Of a stretch of 64,000 bases of DNA, positions 50,993 to 59,848 are shown in pieces. This DNA is from Spartobacteria bacterium (GTDB lineage: Bacteria > Verrucomicrobiota > Verrucomicrobiia > Chthoniobacterales > Chthoniobacteraceae): assembly GCA_021324395.1 (NCBI GenBank), contig JAJPJG010000032.1, positions 62,001-126,000 on the forward strand, in the 5' to 3' direction. How positions within the stretch are numbered: the first letter of the stretch is position 1; each line of letters opens with the position of its first letter. The notes under the pieces are model-generated. The model worked only from the letters and a program-made list of their open reading frames with translations, was not told the DNA's origin and searched no databases. Position numbers and translations under genes: made by a program.

Positions 50993-52483
50993 ATGACCCG
51001 ACTTTTTTTGCGAATCGCGCTGTTTTGCGTGATCGCCGGCGGTTGCCCGGCGGCGCCCACGCCGGCCCCAGACAACAAAAATGGCGACATCAAAAAAAGC
51101 CTCGTCCGCATATCTGTGACGGAGCAGGAGCCGAACTACAAAGTGCCGTGGATGGCCGGCAATATCGCCGCCGGTGTCGGTGCGGGTTTCGTCATCAGCG
51201 GCAATCGCGTGATGACCAACGCGCACGTCGTGAGCAACGCGCGTTTCCTCGCGCTGGAAAAAGAGGACGACCCGAAAAAATATGTCGCGACCGTGCAGTT
51301 CGTCGCGCACGACTGCGACCTCGCGGTGCTGAAAGTCGCCGATCCCGATTTTTTTAAAACCACCGCATCGCTGAACTTCGGCGGCATTCCGCAGATCGAA
51401 TCGCAGGTTTCCGTTTACGGTTATCCAATCGGCGGCGAGCGGCTCTCGGTGACGCAGGGCGTTGTTTCGCGCATCGATTTTCAGACTTACACGCACTCGT
51501 CGGTTGACCAGCACCTCGCGATCCAGATCGACGCGGCGATCAATCCGGGAAACAGCGGCGGACCGGTCATGCAGAGCGGCAAAGTCGTCGGCGTGGCGTT
51601 CCAGGGCTATGGCGGTGATGTCGCGCAAAACGTCGGCTACATGATCCCGACGCCGGTGATCAATCGCTTTTTGAAAGACATCGAGGACGGCGTTTACGAC
51701 CGCTACATGGACCTGTCGGTGACGACGTTCAATTTGCAAAATCCGACGATGCGCCGGGCGCTCGGGCTGGTTGACGACGATCGCGGCATCATGGTCAGCA
51801 GCGTCGCATCGGCGGGCGTGTCGTTTGGAAAATTGAAATCCGGCGACGTGCTGCTGAGCATCGACAATCATCCGATCGCGAGCGACGGCTTTGTCGAACT
51901 GGAAGGCGAGCGCGTGCCGATGGGTGAAATCGTCGAGCGCAAATTCAAGGGCGAGGAGGTGAAGCTGCACGTGCTGCGTGACAAGCAGGAAACCGACGTG
52001 ACGGTGAAGCTCGACGCCGCGTGGCCGTTCACGCTGCAATCGAATAGCTACGACGTCGAGCCGCGCTACGTCTTGTTCGGCGGGCTGCTGTTCCAGCCGC
52101 TCACGCGCAATTTTCTCGAGTCTTACCAGATCGACGATCTGCGTGTGCGCTACTTTTTCGACTTCTTCATTTCCGACGAGCTGTATCGGGAACACCCGGA
52201 AGCGATCGTGCTCAGCGCGGTGTTGCCCGACCCGATCAACACGTATCTCGGCGATTTTAAAAACGGGATCCTCGATGAAATCAACGGCTCGAAAATCAAG
52301 ACGCTCGACGACGTGGCAAACGCGTTTCGCGCGACGTCGGACGAATATGTGATCAAGCTGCTCGGCGTCGGCCGGCCGCTCGTGCTCGAGCGCGCGGCAG
52401 TCGAGGCGGCGCGTGAGCGAATCATGACGCGCTACAATGTTTTAAAAGAACAAAACCTGCGCGAAACCGTGAACGTGCCGTGA
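50993..52483 (+). CDS. Deg/HtrA-like serine protease with PDZ domains, probable lipoprotein
   Basis: 496 residues from ATG 50993. The signal MTRLFLRIALFCVIAGGC has a lipobox-like IAGGC (Cys18). The trypsin-fold triad is intact: His78 in TNAHVV, Asp109 in DCDLAVLKV and Ser188 in NPGNSGGPV. A PDZ domain follows (about 265-340, GIMVSSVASAGVSFGKLKSGDVLLSIDNHPI), then a long C-terminal extension (350-496) with a second PDZ-like segment (ILDEINGSKIKTLDDVANAF). This resembles plant DEG-type proteases with a degenerate second PDZ. Its TGA overlaps the start of the next gene, a dead paralogue. Confidence 0.9.
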   Translation: MTRLFLRIALFCVIAGGCPAAPTPAPDNKNGDIKKSLVRISVTEQEPNYKVPWMAGNIAAGVGAGFVISGNRVMTNAHVVSNARFLALEKEDDPKKYVATVQFVAHDCDLAVLKVADPDFFKTTASLNFGGIPQIESQVSVYGYPIGGERLSVTQGVVSRIDFQTYTHSSVDQHLAIQIDAAINPGNSGGPVMQSGKVVGVAFQGYGGDVAQNVGYMIPTPVINRFLKDIEDGVYDRYMDLSVTTFNLQNPTMRRALGLVDDDRGIMVSSVASAGVSFGKLKSGDVLLSIDNHPIASDGFVELEGERVPMGEIVERKFKGEEVKLHVLRDKQETDVTVKLDAAWPFTLQSNSYDVEPRYVLFGGLLFQPLTRNFLESYQIDDLRVRYFFDFFISDELYREHPEAIVLSAVLPDPINTYLGDFKNGILDEINGSKIKTLDDVANAFRATSDEYVIKLLGVGRPLVLERAAVEAARERIMTRYNVLKEQNLRETVNVP

Positions 52484-54033
52484 AAAGGAATCACCAAATC
52501 CCAATGACCAGTGACCAATTACAAACTCTGCGTGGCCGAATGCGTTTGGTCATCGGTCATTGGTTATTGGTCATGTCGCTGGCATTCGTGGCAACGCCCG
52601 CTTTCGCCGCGCCTGCCGTCAAAGCCACCGCGAAAGAGCAGCATCCATCAGTCGTGCGCGTGAATGCGACCGATCAGCCGTGGGACTTTTTTCATCCGTG
52701 GAGCAAGCGCGCGCCGTATTCGCGCCGTGCGCTCGGGACGGTTTTGAGTGGCGGGCGCGTGCTCGTGACGGCGGAGCTGGTCGCGAATGCAAATTACGTC
52801 GAGCTCGAAAAAGCAGAGGGCGGCGACCGCATGCCGGCGCGTGTCGAGTGCGTCGATTACGAAGCGAACCTCGCGTTGCTGAAACCGGAAGACGACAAAT
52901 TTTTAAACGGAATCAAACCGCTCGATGTCAGCGACGCACAAGTCGGCGATCACGTTTCCGTCTGGCAGCTCGAGAGCACCGGCGCGCTGCTCGCGACCGA
53001 TGCGCTGGTGACGACTGTTGAGGTTTCGAAATATCCGATCGACGACACTTCGCTGCTGACTTACCGGCTCACGTCCTCGCTGCAATATCGCGAAGGGAGC
53101 TTCACCGTGCCGGTCGTAGTCGGGAGCAAAGTGATTGGCCTGCTGATGCGCTACGACACACGGACGCAAAACGTCGATGTGATTCCCGGCCCGGTCATCG
53201 ATCACTTTTTGCGCGACGCGGCGGACAAGCACTACGGCGGCTTCCCGCGCGCCGGCGTGAATTTTGCCCCGATGCGCGATCCGCAACTGCGCCGCTTCGT
53301 CGGGATCGGCGACGATATCAACGGCGGTGTTTACGTGACGCAGGTGCAGAAGGGCAGCCCCGGCGATCTCGCGGGGATTCGTCCCGGCGACGTGATTCTC
53401 GAAATCGGCGGCAAAGCCATCGACCAGGATGGCAACTACGTCGACAAGCTCTACGGCAAAATCTCGATGGTTCATTTCATCTCGCTGCACAACGACGGCG
53501 AGAAGGTGCCATTCAAAATTTTCCGCGACCGTGGTGTGCAGCAGATCGATGTCACATTGCAACATCGCGCCGCGAGCGATTACGTCATCGAGCCATACGT
53601 CATCGACAAAGCGCCAAAATACTACGTGCTCGGCGGCCTCGTGCTGCAGGAGCTGTCGCGCCAGTATTTGAAAGAGTGGGGCGAGTTTCAAAAGAAAGCG
53701 CCCGAGCGTTTCGTTTACTACGATCGCTACCAGTCCGAGCTATTTGAAAACGATCCGCGCAAACACATCGTCATCCTCAGTCACGTGCTGCCGACGCCGA
53801 GCACGATCGGCTACGAAGAGCTCAGCTACGTCGTCATCACAAAAATTAACGACGTGCCGCTGATGAGTCTCGAGGACGTGGCGCGCGCATTGCAGAATCC
53901 GGTGAACGGCTTTCACAAAGTTGAGTTCGAGGACAATCCGCGGGTCATTTATCTCGACGCGAAACAAACCGAGCAGGACGCCGCGGCGCTGATGAAAAAC
54001 TACGGCGTGCCCGCGATCAGCAGGCTCGAATAG
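52480..54033 (+). CDS. catalytically dead paralogue of the Deg-like protease (PDZ protein)
   Basis: 517 residues from GTG 52480, overlapping the previous stop as GTGA; ATG 52540 gives a more normal signal peptide (MRLVIGHWLLVMSLAFVATPAFA). It aligns along its full length with the preceding protease: GRVLVTAELVANANYVELEK against NRVMTNAHVVSNARFLALEK, and YEANLALLK against DCDLAVLK. The catalytic His is Glu99, the Asp is Asn130, and GNSGGP is replaced by REGSFTVP (Ser207 may remain). PDZ domains are kept (GVYVTQVQKGSPGDLAGIRPGDVILEIGGKAI). It is probably a binding or regulatory partner of the active protease. Confidence 0.88.
   Translation: MKRNHQIPMTSDQLQTLRGRMRLVIGHWLLVMSLAFVATPAFAAPAVKATAKEQHPSVVRVNATDQPWDFFHPWSKRAPYSRRALGTVLSGGRVLVTAELVANANYVELEKAEGGDRMPARVECVDYEANLALLKPEDDKFLNGIKPLDVSDAQVGDHVSVWQLESTGALLATDALVTTVEVSKYPIDDTSLLTYRLTSSLQYREGSFTVPVVVGSKVIGLLMRYDTRTQNVDVIPGPVIDHFLRDAADKHYGGFPRAGVNFAPMRDPQLRRFVGIGDDINGGVYVTQVQKGSPGDLAGIRPGDVILEIGGKAIDQDGNYVDKLYGKISMVHFISLHNDGEKVPFKIFRDRGVQQIDVTLQHRAASDYVIEPYVIDKAPKYYVLGGLVLQELSRQYLKEWGEFQKKAPERFVYYDRYQSELFENDPRKHIVILSHVLPTPSTIGYEELSYVVITKINDVPLMSLEDVARALQNPVNGFHKVEFEDNPRVIYLDAKQTEQDAAALMKNYGVPAISRLE
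52501..52563. repeat. imperfect palindromic repeat inside the signal-peptide region
   Basis: CCAATGACCAGTGACCAA (52501-52518) and TTGGTCATCGGTCATTGG (52546-52563) are inverted copies matching at 16 of 18 positions. The element lies between the GTG start and the signal peptide of the dead protease paralogue and encodes part of that peptide. The GGTCATTGG-type wording is like short dispersed repeats of many bacterial genomes; that is from memory. Confidence 0.6.
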
Positions 54034-54034
54034 C

Positions 54035-54691
54035 GTGCAAAGCTGGGGCGCCATTTTCGATTGGGACGGCGTCATCATCGACTCGTCCGCGCATCACGAG
54101 GAGAGCTGGGAGCGTCTCGCACGCGAAATCGCAAAGCCGCTGCCGGCCGGTCATTTCAAGCGCGGCTTCGGGATGAAAAACGAGTTCATCATCCCGCAGT
54201 TGCTCGCGTGGAGCAGCGACCTCGACGAAATCCGCCGTCTCTCGCTGCGCAAGGAATCGCTCTATCGCGAAGTGGTAAAAGAGCGCGGACTCGCGCCGCT
54301 GCCCGGCGTAACGACGTGGCTGCGAAAGCTCGCCGACGCAAACATCCCGTGCGTCGTGGGCTCCTCCACGCATCGCGAGAACATCGAGCTCGCTCTCGAG
54401 GCGATTCACCTTCGCGAATTTTTCACCGCGATCGTCTCCGCCGAGGATGTCTCGCACGGCAAACCCGATCCCGAGGTTTTCCTCAAAGCCGCGCAGAAAA
54501 TTGACCGCCCGCCGGAACGCTGCGTCGTCTTCGAGGATGCGCACGTCGGCATCCAGGCCGCACGCAATGCCGGCATGCGCGTCATCGCTGTCGCCACCAC
54601 CAACCCGCTTTCCGATCTCACAAACGCCGACCTTGCAGTCGAGCGCCTCGACCAGCTCGACATCGAAAAAATCGGCGAGTGGTTCGCATGA
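54035..54691 (+). CDS. HAD-superfamily hydrolase (beta-phosphoglucomutase-like)
   Basis: 218 residues from GTG 54035, one base after the previous stop. Motif I is IFDWDGVIIDSS (Asp9, Asp11), motif II is VGSSTHRENIE, and motifs III/IV are GKPDPEVFLKAAQ and CVVFEDAHVGIQAARNAGM. The alpha-helical cap after motif I marks subfamily IA with PGM-like members. It acts on a small phosphorylated metabolite, probably a sugar phosphate. Its stop overlaps the rdgB start as ATGA, so these genes form one transcript with the protease pair. Confidence 0.88.
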   Translation: MQSWGAIFDWDGVIIDSSAHHEESWERLAREIAKPLPAGHFKRGFGMKNEFIIPQLLAWSSDLDEIRRLSLRKESLYREVVKERGLAPLPGVTTWLRKLADANIPCVVGSSTHRENIELALEAIHLREFFTAIVSAEDVSHGKPDPEVFLKAAQKIDRPPERCVVFEDAHVGIQAARNAGMRVIAVATTNPLSDLTNADLAVERLDQLDIEKIGEWFA

Positions 54692-55290
54692 CGCGCGAGT
54701 TGCTCATCGCCACGCGCAACGCGCACAAGACCGGAGAAATTCGCGGGATTCTCGGCGCGGATTTCCACGTGACCGACTTGCTTGCGCATCCGGAGATTCC
54801 ATCTGCGGAGGAAACGGGCGCGACGCTTGAGGAAAATGCGAAACTGAAAGCGGTTAGCGCTTCGCGTCTATTTAACGGCATGGTGATGTCCGACGATTCC
54901 GGCCTCGAAGTCGATGCGCTCGGCGGCGCGCCGGGAGTGCGTTCCGCGCGTTACGCTGGGGAAGGAGCGACCGATGCGAAAAATCGCGACAAGCTGCTCG
55001 CCGAACTCGCCCGCATCGGCGCGCGCGGAAAGGAACGCTCGGCGCGTTTCCGCTGCGTCATCGCGCTCGCGCAAAACGGCGAGGTGCTCGCTACGTTCGA
55101 CGGCGCGGTCGAGGGCGTCATCATCAATGCGCCGCGCGGCGACGGAGGCTTCGGCTACGATCCGCTCTTCGTGCCCGACGGCTACTGCGAAACCTTCGCG
55201 CAGCTCAGCTCCGAAATTAAAAACCGCGAAAGCCACCGCGCCCGTGCGATGACAAAAGCGATTGCGTTTTTGACGAAAAAGGCGGGATAG
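54688..55290 (+). CDS. rdgB: XTP/dITP diphosphatase (RdgB/HAM1 family)
   Basis: 200 residues from ATG 54688. LLIATRNAHKTGEI (5-18) is the SxNxxK substrate motif, MSDDSGLEVDALGGAPGVRSARYAG carries the metal ligands, and GDGGFGYDPLFVPDG is the C-terminal signature. It removes deaminated purine nucleotides such as dITP and XTP. It is coupled to the HAD gene by a 4-base overlap. MazG, with a related house-cleaning job, lies elsewhere in the window. Confidence 0.94.
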   Translation: MTRELLIATRNAHKTGEIRGILGADFHVTDLLAHPEIPSAEETGATLEENAKLKAVSASRLFNGMVMSDDSGLEVDALGGAPGVRSARYAGEGATDAKNRDKLLAELARIGARGKERSARFRCVIALAQNGEVLATFDGAVEGVIINAPRGDGGFGYDPLFVPDGYCETFAQLSSEIKNRESHRARAMTKAIAFLTKKAG

Positions 55291-55310
55291 GCTCCCGTTA
55301 AAAAACTGTC

Positions 55311-55847
55311 TTATTCCGCCGTGCCGGATGGACGGACCTCTTTCGCGGCCTTGATGCTGCCGTCGGTGAAGATGATGAGGTTGCCGTTGCCGTGGACGTC
55401 GCCTTTTTCGGCGAACCATGGGGAAGTGGGCCAGCGGAACGGCGTCATTTGTTTGTCGTCAAACGGCATGGCGATGTAGTCGATTCGGGTGTTTTCCGGC
55501 TTCGTGTAATCCGGTCCGCCGAGGCCGCGCTGGACGGTGGGGCAAATCCAAACCGCGCGCGGGATACCGAATGGCGTGAGCGCGTCGATCCATGCCTTGT
55601 CGTAGGCGTGCGTCTGGAGGTTGCCTTTGATCAGCGCGGTGCTGATTTGCGGCCAGTGGCCGTTTTGGTGGATGTAGGAATTCGCGCCGAGGTAAAGCTG
55701 TCGCAGGTTTTCGGAGCAGCGGACTTTATCGGTATGCGAGCGCACCATGTTCAGCGCTGGAAACAACAGCACGACGAGTATGCCGATGATGACGATGACC
55801 GTCATCAATTCGAGCAGGGTGAATGCGGATGTTTTTCGAGAGCGCAC
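55311..55847 (-). CDS. type II/IV pseudopilin-like protein
   Basis: 178 residues from GTG 55847. The prepilin site reads SAFTLLELMTVIVIIGILVVLLFPAL, with Ala rather than Gly before the cleaved Phe and Glu at +5. The remainder has the short CSENLRQLYLGANSYIHQNGHWP block and a C-terminal FTDGSIKAAKEV, the layout of verrucomicrobial and planctomycetal pseudopilins. It may work with the secretin at 8-10 kb. It stands alone here. Confidence 0.88.
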   Translation of the reverse strand: MRSRKTSAFTLLELMTVIVIIGILVVLLFPALNMVRSHTDKVRCSENLRQLYLGANSYIHQNGHWPQISTALIKGNLQTHAYDKAWIDALTPFGIPRAVWICPTVQRGLGGPDYTKPENTRIDYIAMPFDDKQMTPFRWPTSPWFAEKGDVHGNGNLIIFTDGSIKAAKEVRPSGTAE

Positions 55848-55895
55848 TTCTGCGGAGTTCTGCTACGTCCGCAGTCGCGGTCGCAAATGGCCGCT

Positions 55896-56522
55896 CTAGC
55901 CGCCTGCAGTGATCGTCGTAGTCGACGCTGTCTCGGATTGCTTGATACCATCGACGTCGAAGGTGAGCTTCTCGGTAATGACAGGCGTTCCGTCGGAGTT
56001 TACCAGACCTTGGTCAATGTCCAGATTTGCTGTGCCGGTCAAACTCGAGATCGCAGCAGTAGCTTCCGTCGCTCCAGTGGCAACAAAGGCATCGATGGTT
56101 CCTTTCGCGCTGGCGGTGACAGAAACGGTAGTAACCGTGCTGCTGGTGCCGGAGGTGACCAAAGTGAGCGAATAAGTAAAGGAAGCATCGAGAATGCCGC
56201 GAATTTCAAGCTTCGTCGGATCGCCAATGCCAGTGATGGTGCCGGTAAAGGTTCGGCCGCTCGAAAAGATCTGCAATGTGCCGGTGGCAAGGCCGGTTTG
56301 CGGAACGGAAAGAGTGAAGAGGCCAAGTGAATTGGAGCTAGTCGTAGTAGTGGTGGTGGTCGTGGTGCCGGACGTAACCGGTGTGTCGCTCGTTGGAATC
56401 AACAAGCCGCCATAAGTGCCGACGACAGCGGCAGTGCTGCCAGCGCCGGGGCCGCCGTGCAGGGCGAAGACTTGAGCCTGGAGAAAAACGAAGCAAAGGA
56501 GGGAAGCGAGGAGAGCTCTCAT
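55896..56522 (-). CDS. exported Ser/Thr-rich protein of unknown function
   Basis: 208 residues from ATG 56522, which opens the signal peptide MRALLASLLCFVFLQAQVFA; the frame is open to 56558. The mature part is rich in Thr, Ser, Gly and Val and has a run of nine Thr (about residues 53-61) encoded by a simple repeat that could slip. The rest looks like beta strands (TGTLQIFSSGRTFTGTITGIGDPTKLEIRG). No family recognised; it may be a secreted or cell-surface protein. Confidence 0.7.
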   Translation of the reverse strand: MRALLASLLCFVFLQAQVFALHGGPGAGSTAAVVGTYGGLLIPTSDTPVTSGTTTTTTTTTSSNSLGLFTLSVPQTGLATGTLQIFSSGRTFTGTITGIGDPTKLEIRGILDASFTYSLTLVTSGTSSTVTTVSVTASAKGTIDAFVATGATEATAAISSLTGTANLDIDQGLVNSDGTPVITEKLTFDVDGIKQSETASTTTITAGG

Positions 56523-56593
56523 GACGCGAAAAACTAGCAGTTTTCGCGACGCCGTCAAACGCGCAATCGCGGTTTGCGATTACATTTTTGCAA

Positions 56594-57298
56594 TTACAAA
56601 TCGCGCAGCGAAATTTTGCCGTCGTAAAGCGCCTTGCCGATGATCGCGCCGTAGAGATTCGGCATCGCGGCGAGGCGTCGCACGTCTTCGGCGCTGGAGA
56701 CTCCGCCACTGGCGATGAGCTGGCATTTCAAGACGCCGAGCAGCTTTTCGATGTGCGCGAAGTTCGGCCCCTCGAGCATGCCGTCTGTGGCGATGTCGGT
56801 GTAAATAATCGTGCCCGCGCCGGCGGCTTCCGCGCGTTGCGCCAGATCGAGCGCAGTGAGCGAGGAAAGCTCGGTCCAGCCCTTGACTGAGACCTGCCCG
56901 TTTTTTGCATCGATGCCGACGGCGATTTTTTCGCTGCCGAATTTCGCCACCATCTCCGCGACGAAATCGAGCGACTCCGCCGCGCGCGTGCCGATAACAA
57001 CGCGTGTCACACCTGCATCGAGTGCGCGCTGGATCGCCGTTTCGCTGCGCATGCCTCCGCCGAGTTCGCACGGAATCGAAATCGCCGACGCGATTTGTTT
57101 CACCGCGTCGAGATTGCGCTGCACACCGGTGAACGCCGCGTCGAGATCGACGATGTGCAAGAAGTCGCCGCCTTCGTCCTCCCATTTTTTCGCGAACGCG
57201 ACCGGATCGTTCGAGTAAATGGTTTTTTCGGAAGCCTTACCCTGGCGCAGCCGGACGACCTGGCCGTCCATCAAATCAATGGCGGGAAGAACGATCAT
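56594..57298 (-). CDS. hisA: phosphoribosylformimino-5-aminoimidazole carboxamide ribotide isomerase
   Basis: 234 residues from ATG 57298, giving MIVLPAIDLMDGQVVRL; the longer frame to 57637 is antisense to hisH. HisA (beta/alpha)8 barrel: Asp8 in AIDLMDG and the second acid in YTDIATDGMLEGPN act in catalysis. CELGGGMRS and LIASGGVSSAEDV are the two phosphate-binding loops. It carries out the fourth step of histidine synthesis. It lies 82 bases after hisH; no hisF is seen. Confidence 0.94.
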   Translation of the reverse strand: MIVLPAIDLMDGQVVRLRQGKASEKTIYSNDPVAFAKKWEDEGGDFLHIVDLDAAFTGVQRNLDAVKQIASAISIPCELGGGMRSETAIQRALDAGVTRVVIGTRAAESLDFVAEMVAKFGSEKIAVGIDAKNGQVSVKGWTELSSLTALDLAQRAEAAGAGTIIYTDIATDGMLEGPNFAHIEKLLGVLKCQLIASGGVSSAEDVRRLAAMPNLYGAIIGKALYDGKISLRDL

Positions 57299-57380
57299 TG
57301 TTTCATTCTTTTCCGCCACGAGTGCCGGCAAAGCTCCACAAAAATCGGTAGAAACGGCATCAACAAAAACAACAACATCC

Positions 57381-57989
57381 TCATACCGATGCCACAAAAT
57401 TTCGCAGAATCGCCAGCCCGACGTCCTGGCTTTTCTCGGGGTGAAATTGCACGCCGGCGACGTTGCCTTTCGCAGCCGCGGACGCGAACGTTTCGCCGTA
57501 AGTCGTGCGCGCGGTGACGACTGATTCATCTTCCGGCGCGGGAAAATAGGAGTGCACGAAAAAGACGTGCGGGCTTTCCGGCAGACCGCGCCATAGCGTG
57601 TTGTTGCCGTTTGTAAACTCCAGTTCGTTCCAGCCAATTTGCGGCACTTTCAATCCAGGCGTGCGAAAACGCTTCACCGCGCCGTGAAAAAATCCAAAGC
57701 CGCTTTCGTCAGGCGATTCCTCGCTCGAATCGAACAACAATTGGTAGCCGACGCAGATGCCAAGGAACGGCTTGTCCGCGCGCATCCAGTCCTGAAGCGG
57801 CTCCCAGAGGCCGCGCGATTTGATGTTGCGCGCGCAATCGCCGAAATCGCCGACGCCCGGCAGCACTACGGCGTCCGCTTTCCCGAGTTCGTCAGGCGTG
57901 CTCACGAGCTGCACGTCCGCGCCTTCGTGCTGCAGCGCTTTGCTCACGCTGCGGATGTTGCCGCTGCCGTAATCGATGAGTGCAATCAT
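57381..57989 (-). CDS. hisH: imidazole glycerol phosphate synthase glutaminase subunit
   Basis: 202 residues from ATG 57989. Class I glutamine amidotransferase: Cys79 in FLGICVGYQLLFDSS, and His/Glu in GVQFHPEKSQ near the C-terminus. IDYGSGNIRSVSKAL and VLPGVGDFGDC are HisH signatures. It delivers ammonia to HisF, which must be encoded elsewhere. Together with hisA downstream it forms a small his cluster. Confidence 0.94.
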   Translation of the reverse strand: MIALIDYGSGNIRSVSKALQHEGADVQLVSTPDELGKADAVVLPGVGDFGDCARNIKSRGLWEPLQDWMRADKPFLGICVGYQLLFDSSEESPDESGFGFFHGAVKRFRTPGLKVPQIGWNELEFTNGNNTLWRGLPESPHVFFVHSYFPAPEDESVVTARTTYGETFASAAAKGNVAGVQFHPEKSQDVGLAILRNFVASV

Positions 57990-58036
57990 GAAACGCGGGA
58001 GTGTCGGGGCGACGTCTGCGAGTGTCAACTTTCCGG

Positions 58037-59839
58037 CTAATCGCCGAGCAGCCGCGCTTTTGTCTCGGCGGAAAAATCCGCCTTCGCAATCCAATCGCGC
58101 GCCGCTTGCGGATTCGTTTTCAACCACGCCGTTGCGATTTGCTCAAGCCGCGCCGCGCGCAATTCCGGCCGGCCGATCGCGTCGGCCCATTTCGCGGCGA
58201 CGTCGGGATTTTGCGCGGAAAGTTGCGCCGACACCGCGTCGAAAGCCGCGTCGCGACTCGCGCCGGCGGGCAGCGACTGCGCCCAATCCATCGCGTTTTG
58301 CGGATCGCTCGCCATCCATTTCGTCGTGACCGCGCTCATGTGATCGATTTGTGAACTGCCTTCCGGTTCGGTCAAAATCCAGCGCGCAGCATCGGCTGGT
58401 TGATTATCGGCCCAGCGCGCGACGACTTGCTGCAACGCAATTTCGCGAATGTCGGGATCGGGCAGCGACTGCACCCACGCGAGGGCGGCGCGCGGATCTT
58501 TTTGAGCAAAAGCCGGAGCGACTGCCATGATTGCGGACGGTTGATCGGTTTGCGGGAGCGTATTTACGAAAGCGCTCGCGGCGTTAACGTCCTGCAAAAC
58601 CCAATACGAGAGCGCGGCTTTGATTGAAACCGCACGCGCACTGGTCGGTGGCAAAGTCCCAGCCCATTTCGCAGCAGCCGCGGGATCGTGCTGAGCCCAA
58701 CCATCGACGATCGACGGCAGCATCGTGTCGTAAGCCGAGCCGCCCAGACTCTGCGCCCACTGCAACGCGGCCGCCGGATCTTTCGCGGCGAAGTTTTTCG
58801 CCAAATGCGTTGCTGCGTTGAGTTGATCCGCGCCCGCCGGCATCGCGGCAACGTAAGCTCCCGCCGCAGCAGGATCGCTCGCGCCCCAGACATCCAGCAC
58901 ATTGTTTAGCGCGAGTTGCTGCAGCTTCGCGTCGGATAGCGACTTGATCCATTCGAGCGCGTTCGTTGGCTGTTGCGCCGCGAGTGCGCGGGCGATTTCG
59001 AGAGCGACGGACGATTGCACCGGACCCGGCGCAAGGCTGCTGACGATTTCGCCGGCTGCTTGCGGATCGTTGACGGTGAGTTGTCGCAAGCTTTCCGTTA
59101 ACACACGGTCGAGCGCGGGACCGGCAAGAAATTGCTGCGCGAGCGCAATCGTCCGCTGCGGGTCGCGCTTTGCCAAAATCACGAGTGTCGATTCCAGCGC
59201 AATCGTCCGGTCGTCGCTCGCGCCGAGATTTTGCGCCCAATTCACTGCGGCAAGCGCATCCTTTTGCGCCCAGTTTGCGGCGAGTGCGCGCAAGGCATTC
59301 GTCCGCGCTTCGCCTTGCGGCACGGCATCGAGCAGCGCGACCGCGCGTTGCAGATCGCGGCGCGCCATTTCATCGAACAACACACTGTAAATTACCTGCT
59401 CGTCACGCGTTTGTGCCAAATCGCCCGCAAGTTTGATCGCGTGTTCCGCATCTTTCCTGCCGAGCGCGGTCAGCGCAATCATCAGCGCTTCCGTGCGCTC
59501 CGCGCCTTGCGGCATTGTGCGGATGTAGGCGAGCACCGCCTGCGGATCCTGCGCGAACCATGCGGTGATCGCTTTTCCAAACATGATCGAGCGTTTTCGC
59601 GGATCGTTTTCGCGCAATGCATCATTCAGCGCCGCGCGAAAATCGATCGGCGAAGTTTCCGCCGAAATTTGATTCGTCGATTCCTGCGCGATCGGAGCTG
59701 GCGTCGCTGCAACTTCGCTGCGGCTCGCATTTTTTTCCGTGTTGGAAAAACGCGAGCGCCGCGCGAGCAGCGCGATTGCCGCGATCGCGAGCACCAGCGC
59801 GATCGCGGCAAATATCCAGCGGACGCCGCGGCTTGCCAT
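58037..59839 (-). CDS. membrane-anchored helical-repeat protein
   Basis: 600 residues from ATG 59839. One N-terminal helix (about 7-26) anchors it, a Ser/Glu/Pro linker follows, and from about residue 75 the protein consists of a dozen or more degenerate units of 32-38 residues with the pattern DP.AA..WA.SLP.G..R..A. Examples are DPAAALQWAQSLGGSAYD, DPAAAAKWAGTLPPTSAR and DPQNAMDWAQSLPAGASRD. They probably form an alpha solenoid, like HEAT or TPR. The partner is unknown. It starts 9 bases after the upstream nuclease gene ends. Confidence 0.8.
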   Translation of the reverse strand: MASRGVRWIFAAIALVLAIAAIALLARRSRFSNTEKNASRSEVAATPAPIAQESTNQISAETSPIDFRAALNDALRENDPRKRSIMFGKAITAWFAQDPQAVLAYIRTMPQGAERTEALMIALTALGRKDAEHAIKLAGDLAQTRDEQVIYSVLFDEMARRDLQRAVALLDAVPQGEARTNALRALAANWAQKDALAAVNWAQNLGASDDRTIALESTLVILAKRDPQRTIALAQQFLAGPALDRVLTESLRQLTVNDPQAAGEIVSSLAPGPVQSSVALEIARALAAQQPTNALEWIKSLSDAKLQQLALNNVLDVWGASDPAAAGAYVAAMPAGADQLNAATHLAKNFAAKDPAAALQWAQSLGGSAYDTMLPSIVDGWAQHDPAAAAKWAGTLPPTSARAVSIKAALSYWVLQDVNAASAFVNTLPQTDQPSAIMAVAPAFAQKDPRAALAWVQSLPDPDIREIALQQVVARWADNQPADAARWILTEPEGSSQIDHMSAVTTKWMASDPQNAMDWAQSLPAGASRDAAFDAVSAQLSAQNPDVAAKWADAIGRPELRAARLEQIATAWLKTNPQAARDWIAKADFSAETKARLLGD

Positions 59840-59848
59840 CAAGCGCGG

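Noticed and set aside
50939..52195. Long upstream extension of the pyrimidine-dimer glycosylase frame
   Set aside because: It is antisense to the Deg-like protease; the family N-terminus MRLWTVHP fixes the start at 50938.
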